Assembly (NCBI GenBank): GCA_964035575.1
Contig: OZ037851.1
Coordinates: 992,001-1,056,000 of the forward strand
Reading direction: 5' to 3'
From: Rhynchopus sp. YZ270_cl-10
Lineage: Eukaryota > Euglenozoa > Diplonemea > Diplonemida > Diplonemidae
Length of the DNA: 64,000 bases
Position numbers and translations under genes: made by a program. Position 1 is the stretch's first letter. Each line of letters starts with the position of its first letter. A model generated the notes under the pieces. It did no database searches and was not told where the DNA came from. It was given only the letters and a program-made list of their open reading frames with translations. Shown piece after piece: positions 1 through 10,000 of this stretch.

Positions 1-131
1 ATAGGGGTTTTAACTTCATCAACCTCTTCCTCAATAGGTTGTGGGGTATCAGTGGTTGTTTGTTTATTCAAAGCATTGGCTCTCTGCCTTTCCACCGACT
101 CTTTCAACCTCTCGATATTAACAAGGAACTC
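1..131 (-). CDS. Open frame fragment at window edge, unrecognised
   Basis: An open frame of about 43 codons runs off the left edge on the minus strand. The product is charged, with a stretch rich in E, R and K followed by T, Q and P (for example IERLKESVERQRANALN). No start is visible and no family is recognised. Its position left of the packaging ATPase suggests it belongs to the same element, but it may be chance. Confidence 0.25.
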
Positions 132-151
132 CTACAAATTCTTTGTATTAG

Positions 152-1155
152 CCCTTTAAGGACCAGAGGGGACATATATGTCCACGCAACCACCTAAATT
201 GGCTTCCACTAGGACTTTTTGAAAATTTTTTTTTTTAATGAGAAGATTTTGTGCGAAATCTTTCAAAAGACGCAAGATTCGATTTTTTTTGACGCTCTCA
301 TCCCCTCTCATCCACACCCGGCATTATCACATAATAGGGTATTTTGGGTCATTTTTTGGGGATAATGTACCATTCTGACGCGCTTGAGTCATCAGAGGAT
401 TCAAACTTTGGTGTGCAGGGAACCATTTTGTACGGTCTTCAGAACGAAACTAAAATAATGGAAAATACCCGCGACTGGGCAAAGTAACACGCGTAGTTGC
501 AGTTCCTGACCCTGAACTGGATGTGCCTCTTCTCCGTGTATTTATTGCATTTTGTCTTTTGAGGAACATTGTACAGAAAATCTATATCAACACGGTCAAG
601 GTACAGAGACACTGGCAGGAGGGTGTTGGTCGACAACTTCTTCTTGCTTGGGAAACAGGCGTCTGAAAACAGATTACATGTGCGTGGGATGCGGCGTTCA
701 CCTTTGTTCAGCACCATGCCAAGTTGGCCAAAAGTCCCAAAAGCCCCAACTTTTGTACTGTCCAACCTCTGTACAATTACGGTATATGTAGTTGGTTGGT
801 ACCTTCTCTCCATGCAGTGAGACATTATCTACTAGGACTTTTTGATCGATTTTTTTTTTCTTTTGAAAGATTTTGAACCGATCTTTCAAATAAAGCCATT
901 TTCGAAAACCGAAAAAACAGGTGCGCAGCCGGAATAATTTTTTTCTTCAAAATTTTCAGAAAAAAATGTCAGCTCCCCTCAATTTTCCATTTTCCATTTT
1001 TCTCATTATATTTCGATTTCTGCTCCATTTGAAAGATCTGCTCAAAATCTTTCAATTGCGGCCAGGTACGATCAAAAATATGCATCGGATCTCATTTTAC
1101 CTATGGGAGAGAAGATCCTAGCAAATCGAAAAAATCGGTCGTGGTCCATAAAGGG
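152..1155 (+). mobile_element. Decayed piggyBac-type DNA transposon with TTAG target duplication
   Basis: The left end reads CCCTTTAAGGACCA. The right end, read on the other strand, is CCCTTTATGGACCA, so 13 of 14 bases match. Each end abuts TTAG (148-151 and 1156-1159), which fits a 4-bp target duplication. piggyBac elements normally duplicate TTAA, and CCCTTT is a usual terminus. The interior holds remnants of a piggyBac transposase C-terminus (about 493-735). It also has several small inverted repeats built on GAAAGATT/AATCTTTC near 240-270, 865-895 and 1030-1055, possibly transposase-binding sites. At 1.0 kb it is far shorter than an autonomous copy. It sits in the gap left of the A32-like ATPase gene, so it inserted into the Polinton-like DNA. 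Confidence 0.75.
493..735 (+). pseudogene. piggyBac transposase C-terminal remnant
   Basis: Frame 1 (493-663) reads LLRVFIAFCLLRNIV, then VQRHWQEGVGRQLLLAWE. This matches the end of the piggyBac catalytic domain, where a W..R.F....D.A..NAY helix is followed by R.EFR..LA..LL. A different frame (about 642-720) reads RRLKTDYMCVGCGVHLCSAPC. This is the piggyBac C-terminal cysteine-rich zinc motif (C-x2-C-G-V-x-L-C-x3-C). The two halves are in different frames, so a frameshift separates them, and the N-terminal two thirds are missing. This is a remnant, not a functional transposase. Confidence 0.55.
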
Positions 1156-1185
1156 TTAGAAACCTTCATCGTTTTCTTATGAAAC

Positions 1186-1929
1186 ATGCTACACAATTAC
1201 ATAACACCATCACACAAACAGGAAACCAGAGAGTGCTCACAGCTATTACCCACATGGCCGTTTCGGATGGCAGCAGTTGGACCGAGTGGCTGTGGCAAGA
1301 GCACCGTGGTGGCTAACATGTTGATGAATGACGAGCTGAAGCTTCCCTTTGACAGAGTGTTTGTGATCTCACCAACTCTTCATCAGCCAATCTATGAGTT
1401 GATGATTGATCACTATAGGAAGATTGACGAGAAGATTAGAAGTGAGCTTGAGAGGGAGTTGAAGAAGAGGAAGGTGAGCGAAGAGAAGATCGACGAGGCA
1501 TTGGAGACGTTAAAACCGACAGCAGAGTTTCATGTCAGCGTTGACCAATTTGACATTGAGAGTTTAGATCCGACACAGCGGAACCTTGTTGTGTTGGATG
1601 ACATTGTGCTGGAGAAGAATCAGCGGGAGTATATCAACTTGTACGTGCATGGTCGACACAGGAACATCTCACCTATCTACCTGAGTCAAAGCTTCTTCGA
1701 CATCCCAAAGCCAATCAGGAAAAATTGCAGTTGCTATTTGCTCTTCAAGATGAACAAGAAGGAGAGAAGGATGCTAGCGCCTTGCTGCAGTGACTTGGAG
1801 ACAGATGATTTCAATGGTATGTTTGACACTTTACCTCGTTATAGTTTTATCATGATTGACAACCAACCACGTCACCCACAGATGCGATACCGACGAAACT
1901 TCGACGAGTTACTAATGTTGGATCGGTAA
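1186..1929 (+). CDS. A32-like DNA-packaging ATPase of a Polinton-like element
   Basis: The product has 247 residues and resembles the FtsK/HerA-type packaging ATPases of vaccinia A32, virophages and Polintons. The Walker A loop GPSGCGKST lies near residue 32. Hydrophobic beta strands follow (RVFVISPTLHQP). The Walker B strand NLVVLDDIV lies near residue 142, and GRHRNISPIYLSQS matches the sensor region of the family. In viruses these enzymes pump DNA into the capsid. The ORF is uninterrupted and has no introns, unlike most host genes in the window. A short basic ORF follows 9 bases downstream. The start at 1186 is the first ATG of the frame, and the family core begins at about residue 25. Function here is inferred from family only. 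Confidence 0.85.
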   Translation: MLHNYITPSHKQETRECSQLLPTWPFRMAAVGPSGCGKSTVVANMLMNDELKLPFDRVFVISPTLHQPIYELMIDHYRKIDEKIRSELERELKKRKVSEEKIDEALETLKPTAEFHVSVDQFDIESLDPTQRNLVVLDDIVLEKNQREYINLYVHGRHRNISPIYLSQSFFDIPKPIRKNCSCYLLFKMNKKERRMLAPCCSDLETDDFNGMFDTLPRYSFIMIDNQPRHPQMRYRRNFDELLMLDR

Positions 1930-1938
1930 GAAAACAAG

Positions 1939-2100
1939 ATGAGTGCAAAAAGACCTGATGCAAGCGAGGCGACGAAGAAGGAGGCGACGAGTGATGTGAA
2001 GAACGAGAAGAGTATCAATGTCTCAGTCAGGAAGGTCATTAACATGGTCAGCTGCAAGAGCAAGTGCACTGGCAACCCTACGGTTGTCATCAAGAGATAG
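1939..2100 (+). CDS. Small basic protein of unknown function, next to the packaging ATPase
   Basis: This 53-residue ORF starts 9 bases after the ATPase stop, on the same strand. It is rich in K, S and T, begins MSAKRPDASEATKKEATSD and ends in a short C-K-S-K-C-T-G stretch followed by VVIKR. No family is recognised. The tight spacing suggests it belongs to the same element and may be co-transcribed, but the ORF is short enough to be chance. Confidence 0.4.
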   Translation: MSAKRPDASEATKKEATSDVKNEKSINVSVRKVINMVSCKSKCTGNPTVVIKR

Positions 2101-2620
2101 TGAGGGGACACTGACACCCTACGGGCGCTTCGGGGCATTATTCTTTTGCTTGTAACAAGGATACGGAACGTTTCCGTTCTCGTATGGTACGCAACGGACA
2201 ATCGTTAGTTGTGAGGAACGATTATTTTTGAATCTGTTGTTTTTCTGAGGATAGTATGATTTTAGTTTTTTAAATTTGAGAACTTGAACAGCTTTGAATC
2301 ACTAGACAAGTAGAGTGATGCAATATTCAGTTGTATGTCTATTTTTGTCGCTTTTGAATTTTATTGAACAGTATCTTACAGATTGTGTACTACTTCCCGA
2401 TCTCGTAGGTCGTATGAGATTTTCTTTTATATTGGTCCCAACACACTGCCTCACCCCCCTTCTAGCTTGTCCAGATAGGCACGGTAAATGATTAGGAGGA
2501 GTGTGGAGGAACTCCCTCAGAGTATGTTATGGCGAACGCAGGGATTGTGTGTTCTTTGCATTGTTAATTTTATTTATTTATGTGACTCTCCCCACACCAC
2601 CCTGCCTCCAGGAAAAGTTT
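2101..2620. other. Gap between Polinton-like genes and the aminotransferase
   Basis: AT-rich DNA with no convincing coding frame. The last 120 bases look like a 5' leader, or an intron ending in TGCCTCCAG at 2611, just before the aminotransferase start. The right end of the Polinton-like element should lie here, but I cannot place it. Confidence 0.4.
2161..2187 (+). other. Stem-loop downstream of the packaging ATPase
   Basis: ATACG at 2161 pairs with CGTAT, and AACG pairs with CGTT inside it, with a 4-base loop. It lies about 60 bases after the small ORF and could be a 3' UTR structure. No function can be assigned. Confidence 0.35.
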
Positions 2621-4810
2621 ATGCGTAGACAATTTGCAAGGGGTGCACATTTTTCCCACAAAAGAAATATGTCAGATGATAGCCACAGCTGGGTGAATTC
2701 GAAGTTGGTTGATGCTGAGTATGCAGTGAGGGGGCCGTTGTTGCTTCGCTGCGACGAAATCACAGCTGAGCTGAAGAAGAACCCAGATGCCTTCCCCTTC
2801 GACCGCACCATCCCATGCAACATCGGCAACCCTCAGGCGATGTTGCAGAAGCCTATCACCTTCTATAGAGAACTCACCGCTCTTATCAGCTGCCCATCGC
2901 TACTGACAAATGAGAAGTTTCTGTCCTCTGGGGCCATGAACACAGATGTAATCGAGAGGGCACAGAAAGTCATTGAGAACCTTGGACATCCTAACAAAAC
3001 CGGAGCATATACCGAGTCCCTTGGATACGAATGGATCAGGACAAGGCTCTGCGAGGTTCTAGAGAAGCGTGATGAAGGTGTGAAGGCAGTGCCACACAAC
3101 ATTTTTTTGACTGACGGAGCCTCCCCTGGCATCAAGGTGTTGCTCAACCTCCTGATCTCTGACCCCAACGACGGTATCATGATCCCCATCCCGCAATACC
3201 CTCTCTACACTGCCACGATTGCAATGCTGGGCGGGAAGGCTGTCGAGTACTACCTGCAGGAAGAAGGCGGCTGGAAGCTCGACGTCGAGGAAATGAAGAG
3301 GGCCTACGACGAGTCCCGCGCCAAGGGCATCAACGTAAAGGCTGTTGCCATCATCAACCCTGGCAACCCGACTGGTATGCAAAGACCCCCCATTTTTGTC
3401 GCCCAATTTTCTCCTGTTTAGTGTAGTTTCTTGTTATTTCGTGTGTCAAATATAGCAACTCTGCATATTCCACCCCCCTTTTTTTTCTCCAAATTTGGGG
3501 AACTTTTGGGGTTTGAGGTACACCCCAGAAGCACCCGAGAAGGACCTTTTTTTGCACCTTATTTTTGGGAAAATCACCCAAAATTGCAGAATATATTTCT
3601 TCTCTTCATAATTCTTTCTATTTTCAGGTAACGTGCTGAGTTTGGAAGATGTCAAGAACGTGTGTGCCTTCGCAGAAGAGCGTGGCCTTCTGCTCCTCTC
3701 CGACGAAGTGTACCAGGAGAACGTGTACCGTGCAGAAGATAAATTCCACTCTGCAAAGAAGGTCATGGGACAATTCTACCCAAAGCTGCCCCTCGTGTCC
3801 TTCCACAGCATCTCCAAGGGAGTCATCGGGGAGTGCGGAAAGCGCGGTGGGTACATGGAGGTGGCAAACGTGCCGCAGCTGATGCACGACGTTCTGGTGA
3901 AGATGGCAAGCGTCTCGCTCTGCCCGAACGTGAACGGACAGATTCTTGTCGACGCCATGATGAACCCCCCTCAGGAAGGCGATGTATCCCACCCCTCTTG
4001 GAGGGCTGAGTACGACGCCCTCCTTGGAGCCCTGAAGGAGAAGGCACAGATGCTGACCGAGGGCCTCAACAAGGCCAAGGGTATCCACACTGAGGAGATC
4101 ACAGGTATGAGGTGCAATCTTTACCAACATATAGGATAACCCTGTTAAGGAGAAGTGTCGTTGACAGGAATACCCCACACGGGTTTTAGAAGCTTTATTT
4201 GTGCTTCAAACTTTAAAATATTTTCTCTTTTATCAGGTGCGATGTATGCATTCCCAAGTTTGACCCTGCCAAGTGGTTTTGTGGAGGAGGCAGCGAAGGT
4301 AGGACGCAAGCCCGATGCGCATTGGTGCTTCCGTTTGATGGAGACAACCGGGATCGTGGTGGTGCCAGGAAGCGGGTTCGGACAAAAGAAGGGAACGCAC
4401 CACTTCAGAATCACCATTCTCCCACAGACAGAAACTCTCAAGGAGGTATGTCTCAGAGAGAGGAGGAACATATACAACACAAGTTTTTAATAGTTTTATT
4501 TGTTGGGTATGAGAGTGTGCCGTCCTGAAGACATCCTCGGCACACTGTGCATCTTTGCAAATATTGTCTTGTACTGTCTTGTACTGTCTTGTACTGTCTT
4601 GTACTGTCTTGTACTGTCTTGTACTGTCTTGTACTGTCTTGTACTGTCTTGTACTGTCTTGTACTGTCTTGTACTGTCTTGTACTGTATTTAATAATATT
4701 ATCTAATCTAGATCTAATCTAACTTAGACCAAACAAACCCCCTTCTTCAGGTGATTGCAAAGATCACAAAGTTCCAAGACGAACTTTTCGCAGAGCACTC
4801 TGACAAGTAG
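2621..4810 (+). CDS. ALT: Alanine aminotransferase (four exons), probably mitochondrial
   Basis: This PLP enzyme interconverts alanine plus 2-oxoglutarate with pyruvate plus glutamate. Exons are 2621-3374, 3628-4104, 4237-4445 and 4751-4810. They join in frame to 499 residues, the usual length. All three introns are GT-AG with GTATG donors. Family signatures visible are IGNPQAM, SLGYEWIRTRL, DGASPGI, INPGNPTG (split by intron 1), LLSDEVYQENVY, the PLP-lysine region SFHSISKGVIGECGKRGGY, and a C-terminal GSGFGQKKGTHHFRITILP. The N-terminus MRRQFARGAHFSHKRNM is basic and free of acidic residues, like a mitochondrial presequence. The alternative start at 2669 (MSDDSH) would give a cytosolic form. 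Intron 3 holds a 10-bp tandem array. The reading frame extends upstream to 2501, but that part looks like UTR. Confidence 0.93.
4565..4687 (+). repeat. 10-bp tandem array inside an intron
   Basis: About 12 nearly perfect copies of GTACTGTCTT lie in the third intron of the aminotransferase gene, making up about 40% of that intron. The unit contains TGTACTG, which is also the 7-bp unit (other strand) of the array at 42037-42484. Confidence 0.95.
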
Positions 4811-5388
4811 ATCCTTTTTTGAGAATTCTTTTCAATCGTTTCAGTATCGGGTTTTTATGTAAATTTTATCTACATTATTAGAATATGCACGTCTAACGTT
4901 CCCCTTATTATTTATTTTTTTGGATTTGGAAACAAAGCAAAAAAAAATGGGGTTTGTGAGGAAGCGCACGTACAAGCAACGCCCTTATTCTTATCGCAAA
5001 CGGAACAACATTTTTTTTTTAAACGGTGAGGCGGTTGCACCTTCTCCTTCACCTTCACCTTCACCTTCTCTTTTCCCTATTGCGGTATTTATCAGGCACC
5101 GTTTATTTGCTGTTCACTTGGTGCCTGCAGCCAGTAGAGGCGTGTGCACTTTGGAACCTCCCTTTTTGTGAGTCTGTTATTGTGGAATTTTTGTTTTGTT
5201 TTGTTTTGTTTTTTTTTGAAGATGCAGGGACTATCTTCCCTAACTTTTTTTTTTCTCGTCCCCATGGCGAGGTGTGCATACACAATGCACGCCGTATTCC
5301 CTCTAGTTCTTGATCCTAAAGGAAAGGGTCAACGAAGTAACGATGTAAGCACAAAAAATAAAAAATAAAAAAAGTCCCCTCAAAACAA
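4811..5388. other. Intergenic, T-rich, with microsatellites and one hairpin element
   Basis: No gene is seen. It holds a (CTTCAC)n run near 5040-5070, a (TTTTG)n run near 5192-5212 and one short hairpin element at 5121-5149. Confidence 0.6.
5121..5149 (+). repeat. Hairpin element, class A
   Basis: GTGC (5121-5124) pairs with GCAC (5146-5149) and GCC pairs with GGC around the loop AGTAGA. It belongs to the class that begins GTGCCTGC and ends GGCGTTTGCAC elsewhere in the window. A pyrimidine-containing tail (TTTGGAACCTCC) follows. Confidence 0.55.
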
Positions 5389-5531
5389 GAACAGGGAAAC
5401 TGTCCCCCACTGCCTTGAGCGGTGAGGAACCCCGCCACGTAGAACAACAAGTAAACGTGGTATGAGGCAGTACCAGGGTCATGTGCCAGCACTCGCGGCA
5501 GCACTAAACCCGCCTACAATGTAGGTAATCG

Positions 5532-6422
5532 CAGTGTTTACGCGACCCAACAATCGGACGAAGTTCGTCCGGTAGGAAAAAAAGAAAAAAAAACTGCCGG
5601 AGGAAGTTCGTCCGGACGAAGTTCATCCGGGGAGTGGGAAAAATGGGTGGGGAGAGGGCCCGGGGTACATTGTAAAGTGGACGAGTGGGGTGCGGCCCCG
5701 CAGGGGACGCACCCTACCCCGTATAGAAAAATAAAGGCCTCCCCTCTTTGGCGTCGCGCAGATCTGCGGCCGCACTTATGGTATCCCCCTCTATCATTCC
5801 CCTCTAACCCTTTGCGGGTTTGCGCACGGAGTACAGCATTGAACAGCTAGGCAGATTGTACGACCAGTTCTTCACCCCCCACAAACTGTCCTACATGCAT
5901 CACGATGTCGTGGGTGGGGATGCGCTGAAGCCGGTGTACAGCGACACCGCTGAACGGAAGCAGTTCCAGACAGCCAGTATTGTGCAGGGGGTTGAATTCA
6001 GTGACCTGTTGGCAGAGTGGCAAGAGCTCAAGTCGGTGTTGAGGGTGTGCACCTCAATGACAACTCTTCATGACGTTCTGATGTATGTTGAGCTCAATGA
6101 GGAAGGTGACACCGAGTACCCTCAGATGAGGACGTCACTCCGTCTCTTGTTCACTCTTCCTGTGGGTACAAGCACAGCTGAGCGCTTATTCCACCACCCG
6201 CCACGCTTTGTTTTCGAGTATCTCGTAACGTGAGTTTCTCACCTGTTGTGTCTCACGAAAGACCGTGAGGCGAGACAACTCCGCCGGAGGCCCCCGACCC
6301 GGCGCGCGAAGCGCGCCGGGCTCGACCTGTATTGTGTTAAGCACTAGTAAAAAAATTTTTTTGGGGGGGAAAAAAAACTCGTCCGCCCCCTTCGAAAACA
6401 CCGGAAGAACGCGGAAACCCTG
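5532..6422 (+). mobile_element. hAT-family transposon, non-autonomous copy 1
   Basis: This 891-bp element begins CAGTGTTTACGCGACC and ends CGCGGAAACCCTG, the typical hAT terminus in inverted orientation. It is flanked by a perfect 8-bp duplication, GGTAATCG (5524-5531 and 6423-6430). Subterminal palindromes CGGACGAAGTTCGTCCG lie near 5553-5620. A GC-rich hairpin (GGCGCGCGAAGCGCGCC) lies near 6300. It carries only the C-terminal part of a hAT transposase. Copy 2 (14503-15394) is nearly identical and inverted. The difference in target duplications shows two separate jumps. Confidence 0.92.
5820..6233 (+). pseudogene. hAT transposase C-terminal fragment (dimerisation region)
   Basis: This 137-codon open frame reads EYPQMRTSLRLLFTLPVGTSTAERLF near its end. 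It matches the hAT C-terminal dimerisation motif (YP.l..l...l.lPv.ta..ERlFS). After ERLF the expected continuation is lost and the frame ends within 13 residues. The zinc finger and the DDE catalytic core are absent. Compared with copy 2, a stop just upstream (CTCTAA against CTCAAA) shortens the open frame. It cannot supply transposase on its own. Confidence 0.7.
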
Positions 6423-6452
6423 GGTAATCGTAAAAAAAAAAAAAAAAAAAAA

Positions 6453-7000
6453 GTACAACAGAGGATGTCGGGGCTTGAAAAGCAATCATCGTATTGCCAC
6501 TGTCTGCTAATATTTTTAAGAAATAAATTAGGAGGTGGCACAAAAAGAAAAAAAAGAAAACATTGTTCTTCTCCTGCTGCCGCATCATCGTGCTCTGGTA
6601 TTACGGTCACCTGCGGGTGATGTAACTGTTTCATTAACGTTGTGAGTAGTATGTCCTGCAGTTCTTTTATATCGAGGTTCATTGACCACCTTGACATGCT
6701 GCCCGTAGACGACAAATAAACAGGTTTTTGTTTTGTGGTGATACGTGGCTTTCTCTGTCCTGGCTTCAATGCAATTCTTTGAGAACTATTTTTCAAACTA
6801 AAATGAATTAACTAAAGAAGAACAAAACGAAAAAAGCTTCCACCTTCACCCATATTTTTCCGTATATTATTCTTCCTCCTTGGGCGATGATGTTACAACG
6901 GTTTTTTTGGGTCTCTTTTGCCCCAATTTTACTCCTGATATACTCACCCCTTCCCTTCTATTTCCTACCAATTTATTCAGGAAAGTAAACAATATTTGCA
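6453..7000. other. Gap upstream of the TPR gene
   Basis: It contains a possible small minus-strand ORF (6545-6796). It is followed by a T-rich leader ending in CCAATTTATTCAG near 6980, which may be an intron acceptor in the 5' leader of the TPR gene. Nothing else is seen. Confidence 0.4.
6545..6796 (-). CDS. Possible small protein, unrecognised
   Basis: A minus-strand frame starts at 6796 and reads MKNSSQRIALKPGQRKPRIT, then a helix-like stretch MNLDIKELQDILLTTLMKQL and an acidic EHDDAAAGEEQ. It then runs into low-complexity F-rich codons, so the true 3' end or a splice site is unclear. Composition is protein-like, but no family is recognised. It would be head-to-head with the TPR gene. Confidence 0.3.
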
Positions 7001-10000
7001 ATGTTGCCGTATGAAGGAATCAAGGCAAGACAGCATGTTACAGGGCACCCTGAAAGCTGTCGAATACGCCCTCACAGTAAGACATGGGGGGCAAGCGCAG
7101 GGCCTGCAGTCTCGGTTGTGAAGACAACGAAAAAGGTGGTCCCGGAGCAGAAGCATCACACAGGGCTCCCGAAGAAGCGTGCTGTCCTGCTCCCGATGGG
7201 GCCCGCAATCCCGTCGCTGCCCACAACAGACAACACAATTCCCATATCGCCACCTGCATTTGGCTTGCCCACGTCGCCCGGGAATGACCCCCTCCCCGTA
7301 TCGCCCATGACATCAGGTGCAGGTGTTGATGATCTCGCAGCGGGTAGACCAGCACCCTGTTTCCCACCTCCGCGCGTCATGTCTCCTGACAAATGTGCCA
7401 GCGTCGCATTCTCCCCAAAGAAAGATGTCCTCAGGATCACAGACAAAGAGGAGACCCTGCCCGACGCAAGGAGGAACACAGTCACGCTGCTCGACCTCAC
7501 CCCAGCAGTGCCGCCGCCAGAGGTCACGCGTTACAACCTGAAGCGCATTGACCTCGCGTCTGCGATCCCAGAGAACAACCCCGTCACGCTGTGTCTCACA
7601 CCCAGGTTTCACTGTCCCAGAAATGTTGACTGCACGCAGGGGTCTGGTCCCCAGGAGATACCAAACTTCGCGCAGAACCCAGATGGAGATGTGTCGGGCA
7701 TCGACCAGGCTTTGCATTTTGAAGTCCAGACACAGAAAAATGAGTTTTTCTCGGAGCTGCCACGGATCGACTGCTTCGGAACGTTGTTTTTCACGCCATC
7801 GACCAGAAGTGGTGTTGTCAAGTGCGCAGCTATGGTCACGGACCACGCATGCGCAATAGACTTGGGCACAAAGGAAAACAGCAACGAGCCAGATTTTGGC
7901 TTCAAACAATCTGACTGGCTCGGGTTCACCATCACTATTCAGGTAAAAAAAGCAGAAAAGAAGACCAACTTTGGCAGAGACTGGCGCACGTACAACAACA
8001 AGATGACGGCGCCTGTCGGATCCGTTCCCGTTCCCCCTGAGACTCATCGCACCTCACCGACACTATCTCCGTCGGCATCGCCAAAAGGGTTTTCGCAAAC
8101 ACAAAGCCAATCATTCAACACAAAGAAGGACAGCGGGCCTCTGCATGCCTTCCCGCCGTGCAACATTGCTCTCTTGCGCATCTCAGCAGACCAGAAGTGG
8201 AACAGAGACAAGGCCATGCTTCTGACAAAGCACATCGTCCCATGGAAGGTTGTCACGTATCTCAACGAAATGCGCTCCCTGAGTGACAAGAGGACACCTA
8301 CGGAAGCGACTTCTGCCATGCAAGTGGTGCAGGCTCGGGTGTTTGACGTACTTTCCTTGAAAGACCAAGACGAATTTACCACACTCACAATTGATCACGA
8401 GCAAAGGTTGAAAGCAATTCACAGCAAGGAGACTTCTTACAAGAGCCGAAAAAAGATCGACTTTCACGGAGTCAACTTGCTCGAGGATTGCCAGCTGTTG
8501 GGGAAACTGCATTTTGCGTCTCGCAAACTCGAGAACGCCAAGAATACCCTCTTGTTTTGCGTGGCACTGAACGAGTATTACATAGGGGTTGAGAACTGCT
8601 TTGAAAGCTACGAAAGCGCAACGGCGTGGGAGTCTGACGTAGAGAAGTTCGTCCTGGGGCTTGCGAACGCTGATGCCGTGGACAGGGTTGAAACGTTTGG
8701 AGGTGAGAACTCGCTCACAGAACGACTCACAGCCTGGTCGTCTATACTCACGCTGCTTGCGGTTGTGCTGAAGCATGTGGGCGAGTTGGAAGATTCAGTC
8801 ACATTTCTGAACCAGTCTTACTTCCTCCTGGGTCTCGTGCAGCGCGTGAGTGGAGAAAAGACAGACACCTCTGAACTGCAGGTTTCGATCAACCTGCAAG
8901 TCGCCGAAATACACCTCATAAGAAACAACGCTGCTGATGCGAAGCCAGTATTGGTGAAACTGCTGCAGGCTTGCGGGTTGCCCACAGTGTTCCCTGATGA
9001 GGCAGAAGGGGTGCCTGCCATTGAGGACATGGCGAACAGTGCGTCTGATTCACAGAAGTTGCTGACGAACAATGTGCCAAAAGACTCAAACTCACAGAAA
9101 GTATCAGATCTTTATCTCTTGTCGGCCATGTACTTTTGCCAAATAGGGTACTTTGGGCGGGCACAGGCCAATTTAATGCAATGCTTGAAGTTGCGACAGC
9201 AGGATAAATCGAACAGTGGGCAGGACGCTGTTTCCTTAGCAGAGGTGCATCTCTGTATGGCACGTGTGCACGACATATGCGGTCAGATTGAACAGTGTCT
9301 CAAAGAAGCAACAGAAGCGGCCGAAATACTAAGTGCACGGCGATCTGAACTTGGCAACAACACGAGCAAGCTCGACGAATTGCAGGCAGTCTCAACACTG
9401 TACGTGTTCGCGCTTGTTACCCTAGGCTTTGCGCACACTACGAAGGGGAAGTACTCAGCCACCCTCCCGCTGCTGGAAAAGGCAAGAAACGTGTCGGCAG
9501 TAACAGCGGCTGGTGTTTCACGTGTAATGCAACCCTTTGGTGCGTGTGCTTCCCTTGCTTTAGGATCTTTCTATTGTGCACAGAAAAAGTACTCATCTGC
9601 GCAACCACTCCTGGAAAGTGCATTCCAAGCATTTGCACACAGCTTTGGCAGAGCACACTACCTCACTGCAGTGTCGGAGGCAGTGTATGCTTATGTGCTG
9701 TTCAACATCTCCTACGACCCAACTTTGTTGGTCAAACACCCAAAGGCCGAGAAGAGCCAGAAGCTTGAAGAGCATGGCAAGCACCTCGACTACATCGTAC
9801 ATGCGCAGTACTCTCTCATGCAGGCTATCAACGAGCGCTCCGAGCTTCATTCGCTAGTGTACGAAGTTTTGGGAGAGGTGTACGCAAAGCGGGATGTGGC
9901 TAAGTGTCTTGCACCCCTGCTGCGGTCGTACGACATCGTCCGCACACTCAACGGTGCAGAGAAGGAGTTGCGCCCTTCAAAGATCATGTCGCAGTTGTGT

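Larger units (their letters stand above)
1..2200. mobile_element. Polinton/Maverick-like element, right-hand portion
   Basis: This is the edge of a virus-like DNA element that runs off the left side of the window. The visible parts are an A32-type packaging ATPase (1186-1929), a small basic ORF (1939-2100) and a possible open frame on the minus strand (1-131). The ATPase is characteristic of Polintons, virophages and related viruses. No capsid, integrase or polymerase gene is in view, so the class rests on one gene. The right boundary is not visible and 2200 is a guess. A decayed piggyBac copy lies inside it. The visible ATPase frame is open, so the insertion may be relatively young, but most of the element is outside the window and it cannot be called whole. 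Confidence 0.65.
5389..6452 (+). mobile_element. 5'-truncated LINE tail, split by a hAT insertion
   Basis: Bases 5389-5531 are homologous to the 3' end of the LINE fragment at 42822-44003, read on its minus strand. Shared blocks include CTGTCCCCC, GAACCCCGC, ACAACAA and GAGGCAGTACCA. The hAT copy at 5532-6422 interrupts this tail. After it the LINE resumes with a duplicated GGTAATCG and runs into poly(A) at 6432-6452. So a short 5'-truncated LINE copy landed first and the hAT element jumped into it later. Confidence 0.7.

Noticed and set aside
7038-8047. Minus-strand ORFs under the TPR gene
   Set aside because: They are shadows of the coding strand; the plus-strand TPR product has consistent repeat patterns.
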